Assembly: GCF_014075995.1 (NCBI RefSeq)
Contig: NZ_CP055153.1
Coordinates: 2,790,001-2,854,000, forward strand
Reading direction: 5' to 3'
From: Adhaeribacter radiodurans
GTDB lineage: Bacteria > Bacteroidota > Bacteroidia > Cytophagales > Hymenobacteraceae
DNA: 64,000 nt
A model generated the notes under the pieces. The model was not told where the DNA came from. It worked only from the letters and a program-made list of their open reading frames with translations, and did no database searches. The first letter of the stretch is position 1. Every line of letters begins with the position of its first letter. Position numbers and translations under genes: made by a program. Shown here piece by piece: positions 43,308-51,740 of the stretch.

Positions 43308-45575
43308 ATGGAAACAATTAGTAAACCTTCGCCAACTTCCGTTCTAACGGATAAAGATATACCTAAAGAAGTAATGCTGCCCGTTACCGGTATGACCTGT
43401 TCTGCCTGTGCGGTTAGCGTTGAATCAATGGTAGCCAGTACTCCCGGGGTAATAAATGCCAATGTAAATTATGCCACCCAAACGTTGCAGGTAGCATATG
43501 ACCCGGAAAAAGTTCGCTTAGCTGATATGCGAAAAGTTGTTAAATCTATTGGTTACGATTTAATTATTGACTCTGAAAATGCCCGGGAAAAGCAGGAACA
43601 AGCGCAGCAAAATCATTATCAAACCATAAAAAGAAATACCATTCTGGCGGCAATCCTTACTTTGCCCTTAGTTATAGTGGGTATGTTTTTCATGAACTTG
43701 CCTTATGGTAACTGGTTAATGTTGGTATTAAGTGCACCCGTGCTTTTTATTTTTGGCCGAAACTTTTTTATTAACGCCTTCCGGCAAGCCCGCCACGGGA
43801 AAGCTAATATGGATACGCTGGTAGCCTTAAGTACGGGTACTGCTTTTGGTTTTAGCGTTTTTAATACCCTATACCCCGAGTTTTGGTACGCCCGGGGTTT
43901 GCACCCGCACGTTTATTTTGAATCTGCTGCTTTTATAATTGTTTTTATTCTGCTCGGAAAATTATTAGAAGAACGCGCGAAATCGAATACTTCATCGGCT
44001 TTAAAAAAGTTAATTGGCTTACAACCAAAAACAGTATGGTTAATAGAAAACGACCAAGAACGGGAAGTACCTGTAGCCGACATTCAAACAGGGAATTTAA
44101 TACTGGTTCGTCCGGGTGAAAAAATACCCGTAGATGGCCAGATTACAGCGGGCTCTTCTTACGTGGATGAATCTATGATTAGCGGGGAGCCGGTTCCGGT
44201 TAGTAAACAAATGAATGATAATGTATTTGCCGGCACCATAAATCAAAAAGGCAGTTTCCGGTTTGTGGCTCAAAAAGTAGGTAGCGATACTTTACTGGCT
44301 CAAATTATTAAATTGGTACAGCAAGCCCAAGGTTCCAAGGCTCCGGTACAAAAACTGGTAGATAAAATTGCCGGAATATTTGTACCGGTAGTAGTTGGTC
44401 TGGCACTGCTTAGCTTAATTATTTGGCTTGTTTTAGGCGGTGATAATGGTTTTACCCAAGGTTTGCTGGCTTTTGTTACTGTATTGGTTATTGCCTGCCC
44501 ATGCGCTTTAGGTTTAGCTACCCCAACGGCAATAATGGTGGGAATAGGCAAAGGTGCCGAATTAGGTATTTTAATAAAAGATGCGGAAAGTTTAGAGCAA
44601 GCGCACCAATTAAACGCCTTAGTGCTGGATAAAACCGGTACCATTACTGAGGGCAAACCTGTAGTGAACAACTTAATTTGGGCGGAAAATGTACAACTGC
44701 GGCAAATGGCTTTAGAATCTGTATTGCTCACCATGGAACAGCAATCGGAACATCCTTTAGCCGAAGCTATTGTACGTAACCTACGTGAAAAAAATATTAC
44801 CACTGTTTCGTTAGCTAATTTTGATAGTATTACCGGCCAAGGGTTGCGAGCTATTTGGCAAGACAAAATGTATCGGATTGGCAGTTTGTCCTACATGATC
44901 TCTGAAAAAATTAAAATACCAGCCGAGTTTAACGACTTAGCTACTACCTGGGCCGAGGCGGCTCAAACCATTATTTATTTTTCTGAAGAACAGCAGGTAG
45001 TTGCCCTGGTATCCATTGCGGATAAAATAAAAGAAACGTCAGCCAAGGCTATTCAAACTTTGCAGGAACAAGGTATAACCGTATACATGCTCACCGGCGA
45101 TAATGCCCGTACGGCGGCTTCAGTAGCGCATCAGGTTGGAATTACTAATTTTAAAGCCGAAGTAATGCCCAGCGATAAAGCCGATTTTGTAAAATCGCTG
45201 CAAAACCAAGGGAAAGTAGTAGGTATGGTCGGCGACGGCATTAACGATTCGCAAGCCCTGGCTCAGGCCGATGTGAGCATTGCCATGGGAAAAGGCTCGG
45301 ATATTGCCATTGACGTAGCCAAAATGACACTCATTACATCGGATTTACAATTATTACCAAAAGCTATTAAATTGTCGCGGCAAACTGTATTAGCCATCCG
45401 GCAAAATTTATTCTGGGCTTTTATCTACAACCTGATCGGTATTCCTATAGCGGCCGGTATTCTCTATCCAACCTTTGGTTTTTTGCTAAACCCCATGATT
45501 GCGGGGGCAGCAATGGCATTAAGTTCGGTATCAGTAGTTGCTAATAGTTTAAGGCTAAAAGCAAAAAAGCTTTAA
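43308..45575 (+). CDS. copA: Heavy-metal P1B-type ATPase, CopA-like copper exporter
   Basis: 755 residues. One N-terminal heavy-metal-associated domain has GMTCSAC (C31, C34). The membrane CPC motif is at 397-399 ([12 protein letters not shown]), as in P1B-1 copper(I) pumps. The phosphorylation site is D441 (DKTGTITEG), the nucleotide-domain histidine is in SEHPLAEAI and the hinge is [10 protein letters not shown]. The usual eight membrane segments can be counted. It exports monovalent copper from the cytoplasm to the periplasm; silver is possible. It is followed by a terminator, then DUF6660 and TonB receptor genes, and is divergent from a Cys-motif propeller gene. Confidence 0.93.
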   Translation: METISKPSPTSVLTDKDIPKEVMLPVTGMTCSACAVSVESMVASTPGVINANVNYATQTLQVAYDPEKVRLADMRKVVKSIGYDLIIDSENAREKQEQAQQNHYQTIKRNTILAAILTLPLVIVGMFFMNLPYGNWLMLVLSAPVLFIFGRNFFINAFRQARHGKANMDTLVALSTGTAFGFSVFNTLYPEFWYARGLHPHVYFESAAFIIVFILLGKLLEERAKSNTSSALKKLIGLQPKTVWLIENDQEREVPVADIQTGNLILVRPGEKIPVDGQITAGSSYVDESMISGEPVPVSKQMNDNVFAGTINQKGSFRFVAQKVGSDTLLAQIIKLVQQAQGSKAPVQKLVDKIAGIFVPVVVGLALLSLIIWLVLGGDNGFTQGLLAFVTVLVIACPCALGLATPTAIMVGIGKGAELGILIKDAESLEQAHQLNALVLDKTGTITEGKPVVNNLIWAENVQLRQMALESVLLTMEQQSEHPLAEAIVRNLREKNITTVSLANFDSITGQGLRAIWQDKMYRIGSLSYMISEKIKIPAEFNDLATTWAEAAQTIIYFSEEQQVVALVSIADKIKETSAKAIQTLQEQGITVYMLTGDNARTAASVAHQVGITNFKAEVMPSDKADFVKSLQNQGKVVGMVGDGINDSQALAQADVSIAMGKGSDIAIDVAKMTLITSDLQLLPKAIKLSRQTVLAIRQNLFWAFIYNLIGIPIAAGILYPTFGFLLNPMIAGAAMALSSVSVVANSLRLKAKKL

Positions 45576-45591
45576 AATAAAAATTACTTTT

Positions 45592-45650
45592 CTGCCTGAT
45601 GAATTTCCTGATCACTGACTATTAGGAAATTTACCAGGCTGAATTTTTCT
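45592..45650 (+). terminator. Intrinsic terminator after copA
   Basis: Arms 45592-45612 and 45621-45641 pair at 17 of 21 positions plus two wobbles around an 8-base loop, followed by a T-rich tract (TTTTTCTTT from 45644). Confidence 0.72.
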
Positions 45651-45689
45651 TTACTACCATCTTAAGTGAAGATATGAAATTAAACGAGC

Positions 45690-45697
45690 TATATTTG
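45690..45697 (+). promoter_or_regulatory. Candidate -7 box for DUF6660/TonB receptor genes
   Basis: TATATTTG is an exact TAnnTTTG match placed only four bases before the GTG start at 45702. If real, the transcript would be leaderless or nearly so. No -33 TTTG is evident. Confidence 0.4.
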
Positions 45698-45701
45698 TGC
45701 G

Positions 45702-46028
45702 GTGAAAACGCTGGCTTTACTATTATCGGTTTTTGTATTGCTCCTAGCAACTATACCTTGTTGCCTTGCTGATAATTGCCCAAATGAAAAGCCCAAATCA
45801 GAACAAACCAAGGGTAAAAATTCTAATTCTAGTTCCGAAGCTGGTTTTTGTTCCCCTTTTTATAGTTGCTCCAGTTGCAATGGATTTACTTTTTCTACTT
45901 TAACTTTTAAACTAAATTTAATTACTTTTCCGGAAACGCAAACCCCTACTTGGTTTAAACCGGAATTTGTTTCAAGTTATTCTGCTGCTATCTGGCAACC
46001 GCCTAAATTATTCTTCTTCTTTTCTTAA
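45702..46028 (+). CDS. Small exported Cys-rich DUF6660-like protein
   Basis: 108 residues starting at GTG 45702; there is no in-frame ATG upstream before a stop at 45675. The signal segment ALLLSVFVLLLATIPCCLA is followed by a short mature region with six cysteines in all (C20, C21, C26, C50, C56, C59), including FYSCSSCNGF, and a hydrophobic-aromatic end (PKLFFFFS). Overall it resembles DUF6660 proteins, which occur upstream of TonB receptors in Bacteroidota. The placement between copA and a TonB receptor and the cysteine content suggest metal, probably copper, handling. Confidence 0.7.
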   Translation: MKTLALLLSVFVLLLATIPCCLADNCPNEKPKSEQTKGKNSNSSSEAGFCSPFYSCSSCNGFTFSTLTFKLNLITFPETQTPTWFKPEFVSSYSAAIWQPPKLFFFFS

Positions 46029-46095
46029 TTGTCAGCTACTTACTAATGGTGAGTAAAGCTGGCTGCTTTTTAAAACTTTTTTACTTTTTAAAGAA

Positions 46096-48273
46096 ATGAA
46101 GATTGTAATTCTATTTCTGTGGGCGTGGCTATGTACCACTTTTGCCTACAGTCAAAATACTTTAAATGCTTACATAAAAGATGCCGAAACGCAAGAGCCT
46201 TTAATTGGAGCAACAGTTGTTCTTCTAAACACCAACCTGGGAGCTTCTTCGGATGGACAAGGGCGAATAATTATAAACGGGATACCCAACGGCACTTTTA
46301 CTTTTCGTTTTTCGCACGTAGGTTACACCGAAATTAATCAGGTATTTTCTTTTCCCTTAACCAATTCCGAACCCATTACTGTTCTGCTTCACAGCACCGG
46401 CGAAGAATTGGAAACAGTAGAAATAACTTCTACTCGCAGTTCCCGGACCATCCAGGATATTCCTACCCGGGTAGAGTTTATAGCCGGGGAAGAACTCGAA
46501 GAAAAAGCTAATATGAAACCCGGCGACATCCGCATGATATTAAGCGAAAGTACCGGTATACAAACCCAGCAAACGTCGGCTACTTCGGCCAATGCCAGCA
46601 TCCGCATTCAGGGGTTGGACGGGCGCTATACACAAATTTTAAAAGATGGCTTTCCGTTGTACTCGGGTTATGCGGGTGGTTTGGGTTTGTTGCAAACTCC
46701 TCCCCTGGATTTAAAGCAAGTAGAAATTGTGAAGGGTTCCAGTTCTACCTTGTACGGCGGCGGTGCTATTGCCGGTTTAGTAAATCTTATTTCCAAAACC
46801 CCGCAGCAAAAACCCGAACTCCGCTTTTTACTAAATGGTACTACGGCGGGCGGCCTGGATGTAAATGGTTTTTATGGACAAAAATGGCAAAAGGTAGGAG
46901 TAACGGTATTCGCTGCCCGAAACAGTAATTTTGCCTATGATCCATCCCACTCGGATTTATCGGCTATTCCTCAATTTAAACGCTATACTTTTAACCCAAG
47001 AATTTTCTGGTATCCCTCAACCAAAACAAATTTAAATTTTGGGATAAATACGGTTTTCGAAAACCGGTTGGGTGGCGATATCCATTACATAAAAGGCGAA
47101 AGAAACAATAACCATTCGTATTATGAAGAGAATAAAACCAAGCGCTCTTCAACGCAGCTTGCTTTTAATCATCAATTAAATTCTGCCAGTAAAATAAATT
47201 TTAAAAACAGCATTAGTTACTTTAACCGGGACTTGCAAATTCCGGAGTATTCCTTTAACGGCAAGCAGGTAAATACCTTTAGTGAAGCTACTTATGCTTA
47301 CTCCCGCGAAAAATCAGATTGGGTAGCGGGTTTAAATTTATGGACGGAAAACTTCCGGGAAAGTAAAGCAGATAGTTTTACTTTGCGCAATTACAAGCAA
47401 ACTACTATAGGAGCTTTTGTCCAGAATACGTGGAAAGTAGAAAACTGGCTGCACCTGGAAACAGGGTTAAGGAGTGATTATGTGGTGGATTACGGCTTTG
47501 CCTGGCTCCCAAGGATATCAGCCCTTTTTAAAATAAAACCTAATTTTACCTCGCGGCTAGGCGGTGGATTTGGCTACAAAGCTCCTACTATTTTTACCGA
47601 AGAAACCGAACGCTTGCAGTATCGCGGAATTTTGCCTCTAAATCCGAAGAACAATCAATTAGAGCGCAGTTATGGCACCAACCTGGATTTTACGTACCGA
47701 ACTTCTTTTGCCCAGGAAGCTATCAGCTTTAATGTGAACCATTTATTCTTTTACACCTTTTTAGATCATCCATTAGCCTTGCAATCGCTTGGCAACAATA
47801 CCTATATCTTGCAAAACAGACCGGGTCACCTGGACACGAAAGGCACGGAAACAAACTTTAAAATAGGCTATAAAGATTTTAATATGTTTTTAGGTTATAC
47901 TTTCACGCATACTATTATTCACGAAGGTAAACGTAAAACCATAAATCCTTTAACTCCCAAACACCGCATTAATGCCGTATTAATGTACGAGGCGGAAGAT
48001 AAATGGAAAATCGGTTTAGAGTCTTATTATTTTAGCAAACAAAAACTAACAGATGGTACCACGGGTAAATCTTATGTAATTTCCGGAATTATGGCCGAAA
48101 AATTATTCCAAAAGTTTTCTTTGTACCTCAACTTCGAGAATTTCCTGGATGTGCGGCAAACCCGATTCGATAGCATTTATACTGGCAGCATTACCAATCC
48201 AACTTTCCGGGATATCTATGCCCCACTGGATGGGTTTGTAGTGAATGGAGGTGTTAAGTTAAATTTATTTTAA
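46096..48273 (+). CDS. TonB-dependent outer-membrane receptor
   Basis: 725 residues with a signal peptide (ILFLWAWLCTTFAYSQ). A CarboxypepD-regulatory-like domain comes first (LNAYIKDAETQEPLIGATVV), then the plug (IPTRVEFIAGEELEEKAN; IRIQGLDGRYTQILKDGFPL; VEIVKGSSSTLYGGGAIAG) and a 22-strand-type barrel to the final VNGGVKLNLF. It takes up a small ligand in a TonB-dependent manner. No SusD partner follows, so a metal chelate or small organic ligand is more likely than a glycan. It starts 67 bases after the DUF6660 gene and probably shares its transcript. Confidence 0.9.
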   Translation: MKIVILFLWAWLCTTFAYSQNTLNAYIKDAETQEPLIGATVVLLNTNLGASSDGQGRIIINGIPNGTFTFRFSHVGYTEINQVFSFPLTNSEPITVLLHSTGEELETVEITSTRSSRTIQDIPTRVEFIAGEELEEKANMKPGDIRMILSESTGIQTQQTSATSANASIRIQGLDGRYTQILKDGFPLYSGYAGGLGLLQTPPLDLKQVEIVKGSSSTLYGGGAIAGLVNLISKTPQQKPELRFLLNGTTAGGLDVNGFYGQKWQKVGVTVFAARNSNFAYDPSHSDLSAIPQFKRYTFNPRIFWYPSTKTNLNFGINTVFENRLGGDIHYIKGERNNNHSYYEENKTKRSSTQLAFNHQLNSASKINFKNSISYFNRDLQIPEYSFNGKQVNTFSEATYAYSREKSDWVAGLNLWTENFRESKADSFTLRNYKQTTIGAFVQNTWKVENWLHLETGLRSDYVVDYGFAWLPRISALFKIKPNFTSRLGGGFGYKAPTIFTEETERLQYRGILPLNPKNNQLERSYGTNLDFTYRTSFAQEAISFNVNHLFFYTFLDHPLALQSLGNNTYILQNRPGHLDTKGTETNFKIGYKDFNMFLGYTFTHTIIHEGKRKTINPLTPKHRINAVLMYEAEDKWKIGLESYYFSKQKLTDGTTGKSYVISGIMAEKLFQKFSLYLNFENFLDVRQTRFDSIYTGSITNPTFRDIYAPLDGFVVNGGVKLNLF

Positions 48274-48385
48274 GTTACAAGTAAACGGCTTATTAACGGT
48301 TAGTTTTTGGAGCCGGTTCCCGTCTCCAGGCAGCGGTGCTAACTTGTTTGATATTTCAAGTTTTGCCTCATGGCCGGCGGGCCTC

Positions 48386-48483
48386 GTTTGGCTCTCTCGG
48401 ACGGTTTAGCGAACCTTGGCTCACTCCGTTGCACTAGGCTGCTGCGCCGCACCGAAACGCTAAAAGGCTCTCCTCAGCCAAAC
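48386..48483. repeat. GC-rich imperfect inverted repeat
   Basis: GTTTGGCT (48386-48393) and TTTAGCG (48405-48411) recur inverted as CGCTAAA (48458-48464) and AGCCAAAC (48476-48483), with an 11-base spacer in each arm. The surrounding 48361-48490 is much richer in G and C than neighbouring intergenic DNA. It lies in the 384-base gap (48274-48657) between convergent genes and does not appear to code. Confidence 0.6.
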
Positions 48484-48553
48484 TTGTATCAATATGCTAA
48501 ATTGGGCATTCATTAACGTATTCAGCCTTTTTAGAATTTCCATTTATTATAAC

Positions 48554-48594
48554 AAAAGAGCCAACCTGTTTAAACAAGCTGGCTCTTTTACTTT
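48554..48594. terminator. Bidirectional terminator between TonB receptor and propeller/HEAT genes
   Basis: AAAAGAGCCA (48554-48563) pairs with TGGCTCTTTT (48580-48589), with further weak pairing inside. The A-run on the left and T-run on the right serve both convergent genes. Confidence 0.8.
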
Positions 48595-48657
48595 CTATTA
48601 CTTATATTCAAAAGGAAATTTAAACCTATAAAGTTGATTAATATTAACTTAAACAAA

Positions 48658-51300
48658 TTACTTCTTCTGTTCGGATAAAAAAGTAATGAGGGAGGCAAAT
48701 TCTTCGTAAGATAATGCGTTGGCCAGGCCACTTGGCATCATGGAGGTTTCCATTTCTTTGCGCGATATAATGTCGCTGGTTTTTATGGTAAAAACTTCTC
48801 CGGCAATATTGCGCATCACTACTTTGTCGGCTGTTTCTTCCGAAACAAACCCAGTATACGATTTTCCTCCTTTAGCGGAAATAGTAACAGTTGCAAAACC
48901 TTGCGAGATGGAGGCGTTGGGCTTTAATACGGATTCAGCAATTTGCTCCCGGTTCATGATCGAACCTATCTGCCCCATAAAAGGTCCTTTCAGAACTTCG
49001 CCTTTTTTAATGCTATGGCAGGCCACGCAACCTTGACGGGTGAAAAGACCTTTACCCACCACCGGATCTCCTTTAATTTTAGCAATGGCTAACATTACAT
49101 CTTCAATAGAAGACTTTCCTATTTGTCCTTTCTGATTCCGGATTTTTTCCAGATCTACTTTAATGTCGTCTTTCGCGGCTAAAGAATCTTCCCCGCCAAA
49201 TTCAGTAATGCCCATGCGGTGGCGGCTGTTCAAATCTGCATAAAGTTGTTTATCGGAGGCATCGGCTTTGCTCCATTGTTCTTTTAAGAAGTTTTCGATT
49301 TTAGGTGAAGCCTCCCAGGTTATTCCTTTATAATAAGGACCATGCGAATCGGGTCGGGTACCCCACCACCAGGAAGCATCGTAAGGCGCTTCTTTTTTGT
49401 ACAACCGCGACAAAGTAACCAATATTTGGTTTTTTAGATTTTCGTCTTTTGCTTGTCCATATGCCTTAATTAAACCATCCACTGCCTTTGAGTCGTGGAA
49501 GTACCGCAAAGTCCAAAGCGCAAGTGTAGAATTTTCAGTACCAATTGCGTTAACGCAGGCATCTACCGCATTTAAACTTACTAAAGCCCGCATAGCGAAA
49601 TGGGCTGGAATTATAGTTGAATTAGGAGTAGCATGCGGCCCTTCAACATCTTTGGCTGGAGCTACAAAAGAAGCGGGCACTTTAATTTGCAACAAGGCAG
49701 GTATAGCCTCCGGTTTCCCTAAACGACCCAAACCTATTATGGATGCCGTTTGAACACGTATAGATGGATCTTTTAAACCTTTCAGGAAAGGTTCAACTGG
49801 TACACCGGTTATGTGGGTCTTCCGGTCGCTGAGTGCTCGCAAGGCAAACTCTCGCATATCATTTTCATGGGTTAATTTTACTAAATCGGCATTTCCTTTT
49901 TCGCCGGTAGCTTGGGTGTAGGTATACAGGCCAGCTACCCGGGCATACAAAGGCAAACTTTTATCAGCCACCATTTTCCAGACAGCTTTAGTGGTACTTT
50001 TAGCGGGCCGGGTAAGCAGTTCCTGCTGCGCGTATAGGCGAGCCACGGCACTTTCAGATTTTAGTAAATTAACCAGTTGCTTAACAGATGCTTTTTTCAG
50101 ATCCGGAAATGGTTTGTAAGTCCAATTGGCCGGTACTGCCCGCACCACATAACCTTTAGCGGGGTTACCGGAGTATCCGGCACCATCCCAAGCCGAAAGA
50201 TACATTCGGCCGGAACCATCTACATCCACATCGGTTATTTGGGGTAATTTTATAAATTCTTCGTCTTTCTGCCGAAAACTAGGTCCATCTGGTGTTACCC
50301 GGTGCACGTACAACATACTGCGTCCCCAGTCGGCCATAAGCGGAACACGGTTATATTTTTCAGGCCAGGTTGGCTCGTCTAGGAATAAAGAACCTGCTCC
50401 GGAACCGCCACCTAAATCTACGAGTGCCGGAATAATTTCATCGGTAAAATGTTGAAACAACACCGGATAACCGTATTCTCCGGATTGAATCTGATGACTA
50501 AACCGAATGTTCCAGCCTCCTCCGTCGTTGGTATTACCGCGGGTAAATATATTCATGTACGGGTCAATGGCTACGTCGTAGATATTGCGCATGCCATGGG
50601 TGTATACTTCCATTTCGGTACCATTAGGCCGCACCCGCACAATACCGCCCCCCAACATGGTTAATTTTTTACCGGACCGGTCTACGGCATCATGAAATCC
50701 AAAGTCGCCTACGGCAATGTAAATCCAGCCATCAATGCCCATCCGGATACCATTGGTAGCGTGGTCGGTACCACGGCTTTGTAAAAATTTAGGATTACTA
50801 ATACCCTGAATAAGCGGTTTAGACGAACCATCGGCCACTCCATCGTGGTTTTTATCTTCAAAAACTACTAAATCCATGCCGCTGGCTTTCCCGGTTTCTT
50901 TGGAAAAAGTAGTATGCAAAACAAAAACTTGATCACCTACCGAAATAATACCTCGGGGATTATCTACCTGAGCAAAAGTAGTGTGCTGATCTACGGTGCC
51001 ATCATTGTTGCTATCTACTAAGCGCACAATGCTGCCTTTTCCTGGATCTTTACCCAAGGAGCCAATCATATCCACTCCCACATACACTTCTCCAGTTGGT
51101 GCTACCGCCAAACAGGCCGGACTAGGTGTTAAATCTGGACCGGCAAAATTGGTAATTTTTAAATCGGCCGGCCCTTCTTGAGGAATAACTAAGGTGGAAT
51201 TAGGTACCTTGGAAGAAGATACATCTGGTTGCCGGATGAAACTAATTAAACCAAGAGATATTAAAATAACATAAAAGAAACTTAATGAAATTCTTAACAT
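48658..51300 (-). CDS. Exported propeller-HEAT-cytochrome c protein (PVC-type heme-binding family)
   Basis: 880 residues with an N-terminal hydrophobic signal (LSFFYVILISLGLISF). Residues 50-400 form a glucose/sorbosone-dehydrogenase-like propeller with membrane-bound dehydrogenase signatures (CLAVAPTGEVYVGVDMIGSLG; HGMRNIYDVAIDP). Residues 400-650 contain HEAT-like helices (ASIIGLGRLGKPEAIPALL). A single haem motif GCVACH occurs at 757-762, followed by the typical end region (VLKPNASISQGFATVTI; MMPSGLANALSYEEFASLITFL). The family is abundant in Planctomycetes and Bacteroidota and is assumed to oxidise carbohydrates outside the cytoplasm. Confidence 0.88.
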   Translation of the reverse strand: MLRISLSFFYVILISLGLISFIRQPDVSSSKVPNSTLVIPQEGPADLKITNFAGPDLTPSPACLAVAPTGEVYVGVDMIGSLGKDPGKGSIVRLVDSNNDGTVDQHTTFAQVDNPRGIISVGDQVFVLHTTFSKETGKASGMDLVVFEDKNHDGVADGSSKPLIQGISNPKFLQSRGTDHATNGIRMGIDGWIYIAVGDFGFHDAVDRSGKKLTMLGGGIVRVRPNGTEMEVYTHGMRNIYDVAIDPYMNIFTRGNTNDGGGWNIRFSHQIQSGEYGYPVLFQHFTDEIIPALVDLGGGSGAGSLFLDEPTWPEKYNRVPLMADWGRSMLYVHRVTPDGPSFRQKDEEFIKLPQITDVDVDGSGRMYLSAWDGAGYSGNPAKGYVVRAVPANWTYKPFPDLKKASVKQLVNLLKSESAVARLYAQQELLTRPAKSTTKAVWKMVADKSLPLYARVAGLYTYTQATGEKGNADLVKLTHENDMREFALRALSDRKTHITGVPVEPFLKGLKDPSIRVQTASIIGLGRLGKPEAIPALLQIKVPASFVAPAKDVEGPHATPNSTIIPAHFAMRALVSLNAVDACVNAIGTENSTLALWTLRYFHDSKAVDGLIKAYGQAKDENLKNQILVTLSRLYKKEAPYDASWWWGTRPDSHGPYYKGITWEASPKIENFLKEQWSKADASDKQLYADLNSRHRMGITEFGGEDSLAAKDDIKVDLEKIRNQKGQIGKSSIEDVMLAIAKIKGDPVVGKGLFTRQGCVACHSIKKGEVLKGPFMGQIGSIMNREQIAESVLKPNASISQGFATVTISAKGGKSYTGFVSEETADKVVMRNIAGEVFTIKTSDIISRKEMETSMMPSGLANALSYEEFASLITFLSEQKK

Positions 51301-51740
51301 GATTATTTAATTATGAAATAAAAGAATTTTGTAGAGAAATTTATCCCGGTAAAGTCTGGTGAGTACAAGTAAAATACATTAATCAAAGTTATTCATTTCA
51401 ATCATTCTACCCAAAAGAAGTCGCAAATTATCAAATTTGAGAATTGTTGAACAAGAATTAGTTACCTCACCTCTAGAATATCATATACTATTTAATTTAG
51501 AAATTCAGAGATTGAATTAATAATTAAAATTTATTAATAGTACAGCTCAAAATTGTGGCTTTTACACTATAAATATTTATTGCATTTCATAAATATCTTT
51601 TTGCATTCTATATTTAAATTTCTATTTTTAGCTACTCTCCCAACTGGCTACTGCGCGTAAGGTATTAGTTTCTTAAGTCACCACGCTTTAGTAATTCCTG
51701 ATTTCCATCCAATAGTAATATCACATAAAGTAAAACATTT
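51301..51740. promoter_or_regulatory. Divergent AT-rich intergenic region
   Basis: A 440-base gap with outward-facing genes on both sides. No exact -7 consensus, hairpin or repeat shared with the rest of the window was noticed. Confidence 0.3.

Noticed and set aside
44300-44866. A 188-codon open frame on the minus strand
   Set aside because: It lies opposite the catalytic core of the copper ATPase and has no domain character; it is a shadow of codon bias.
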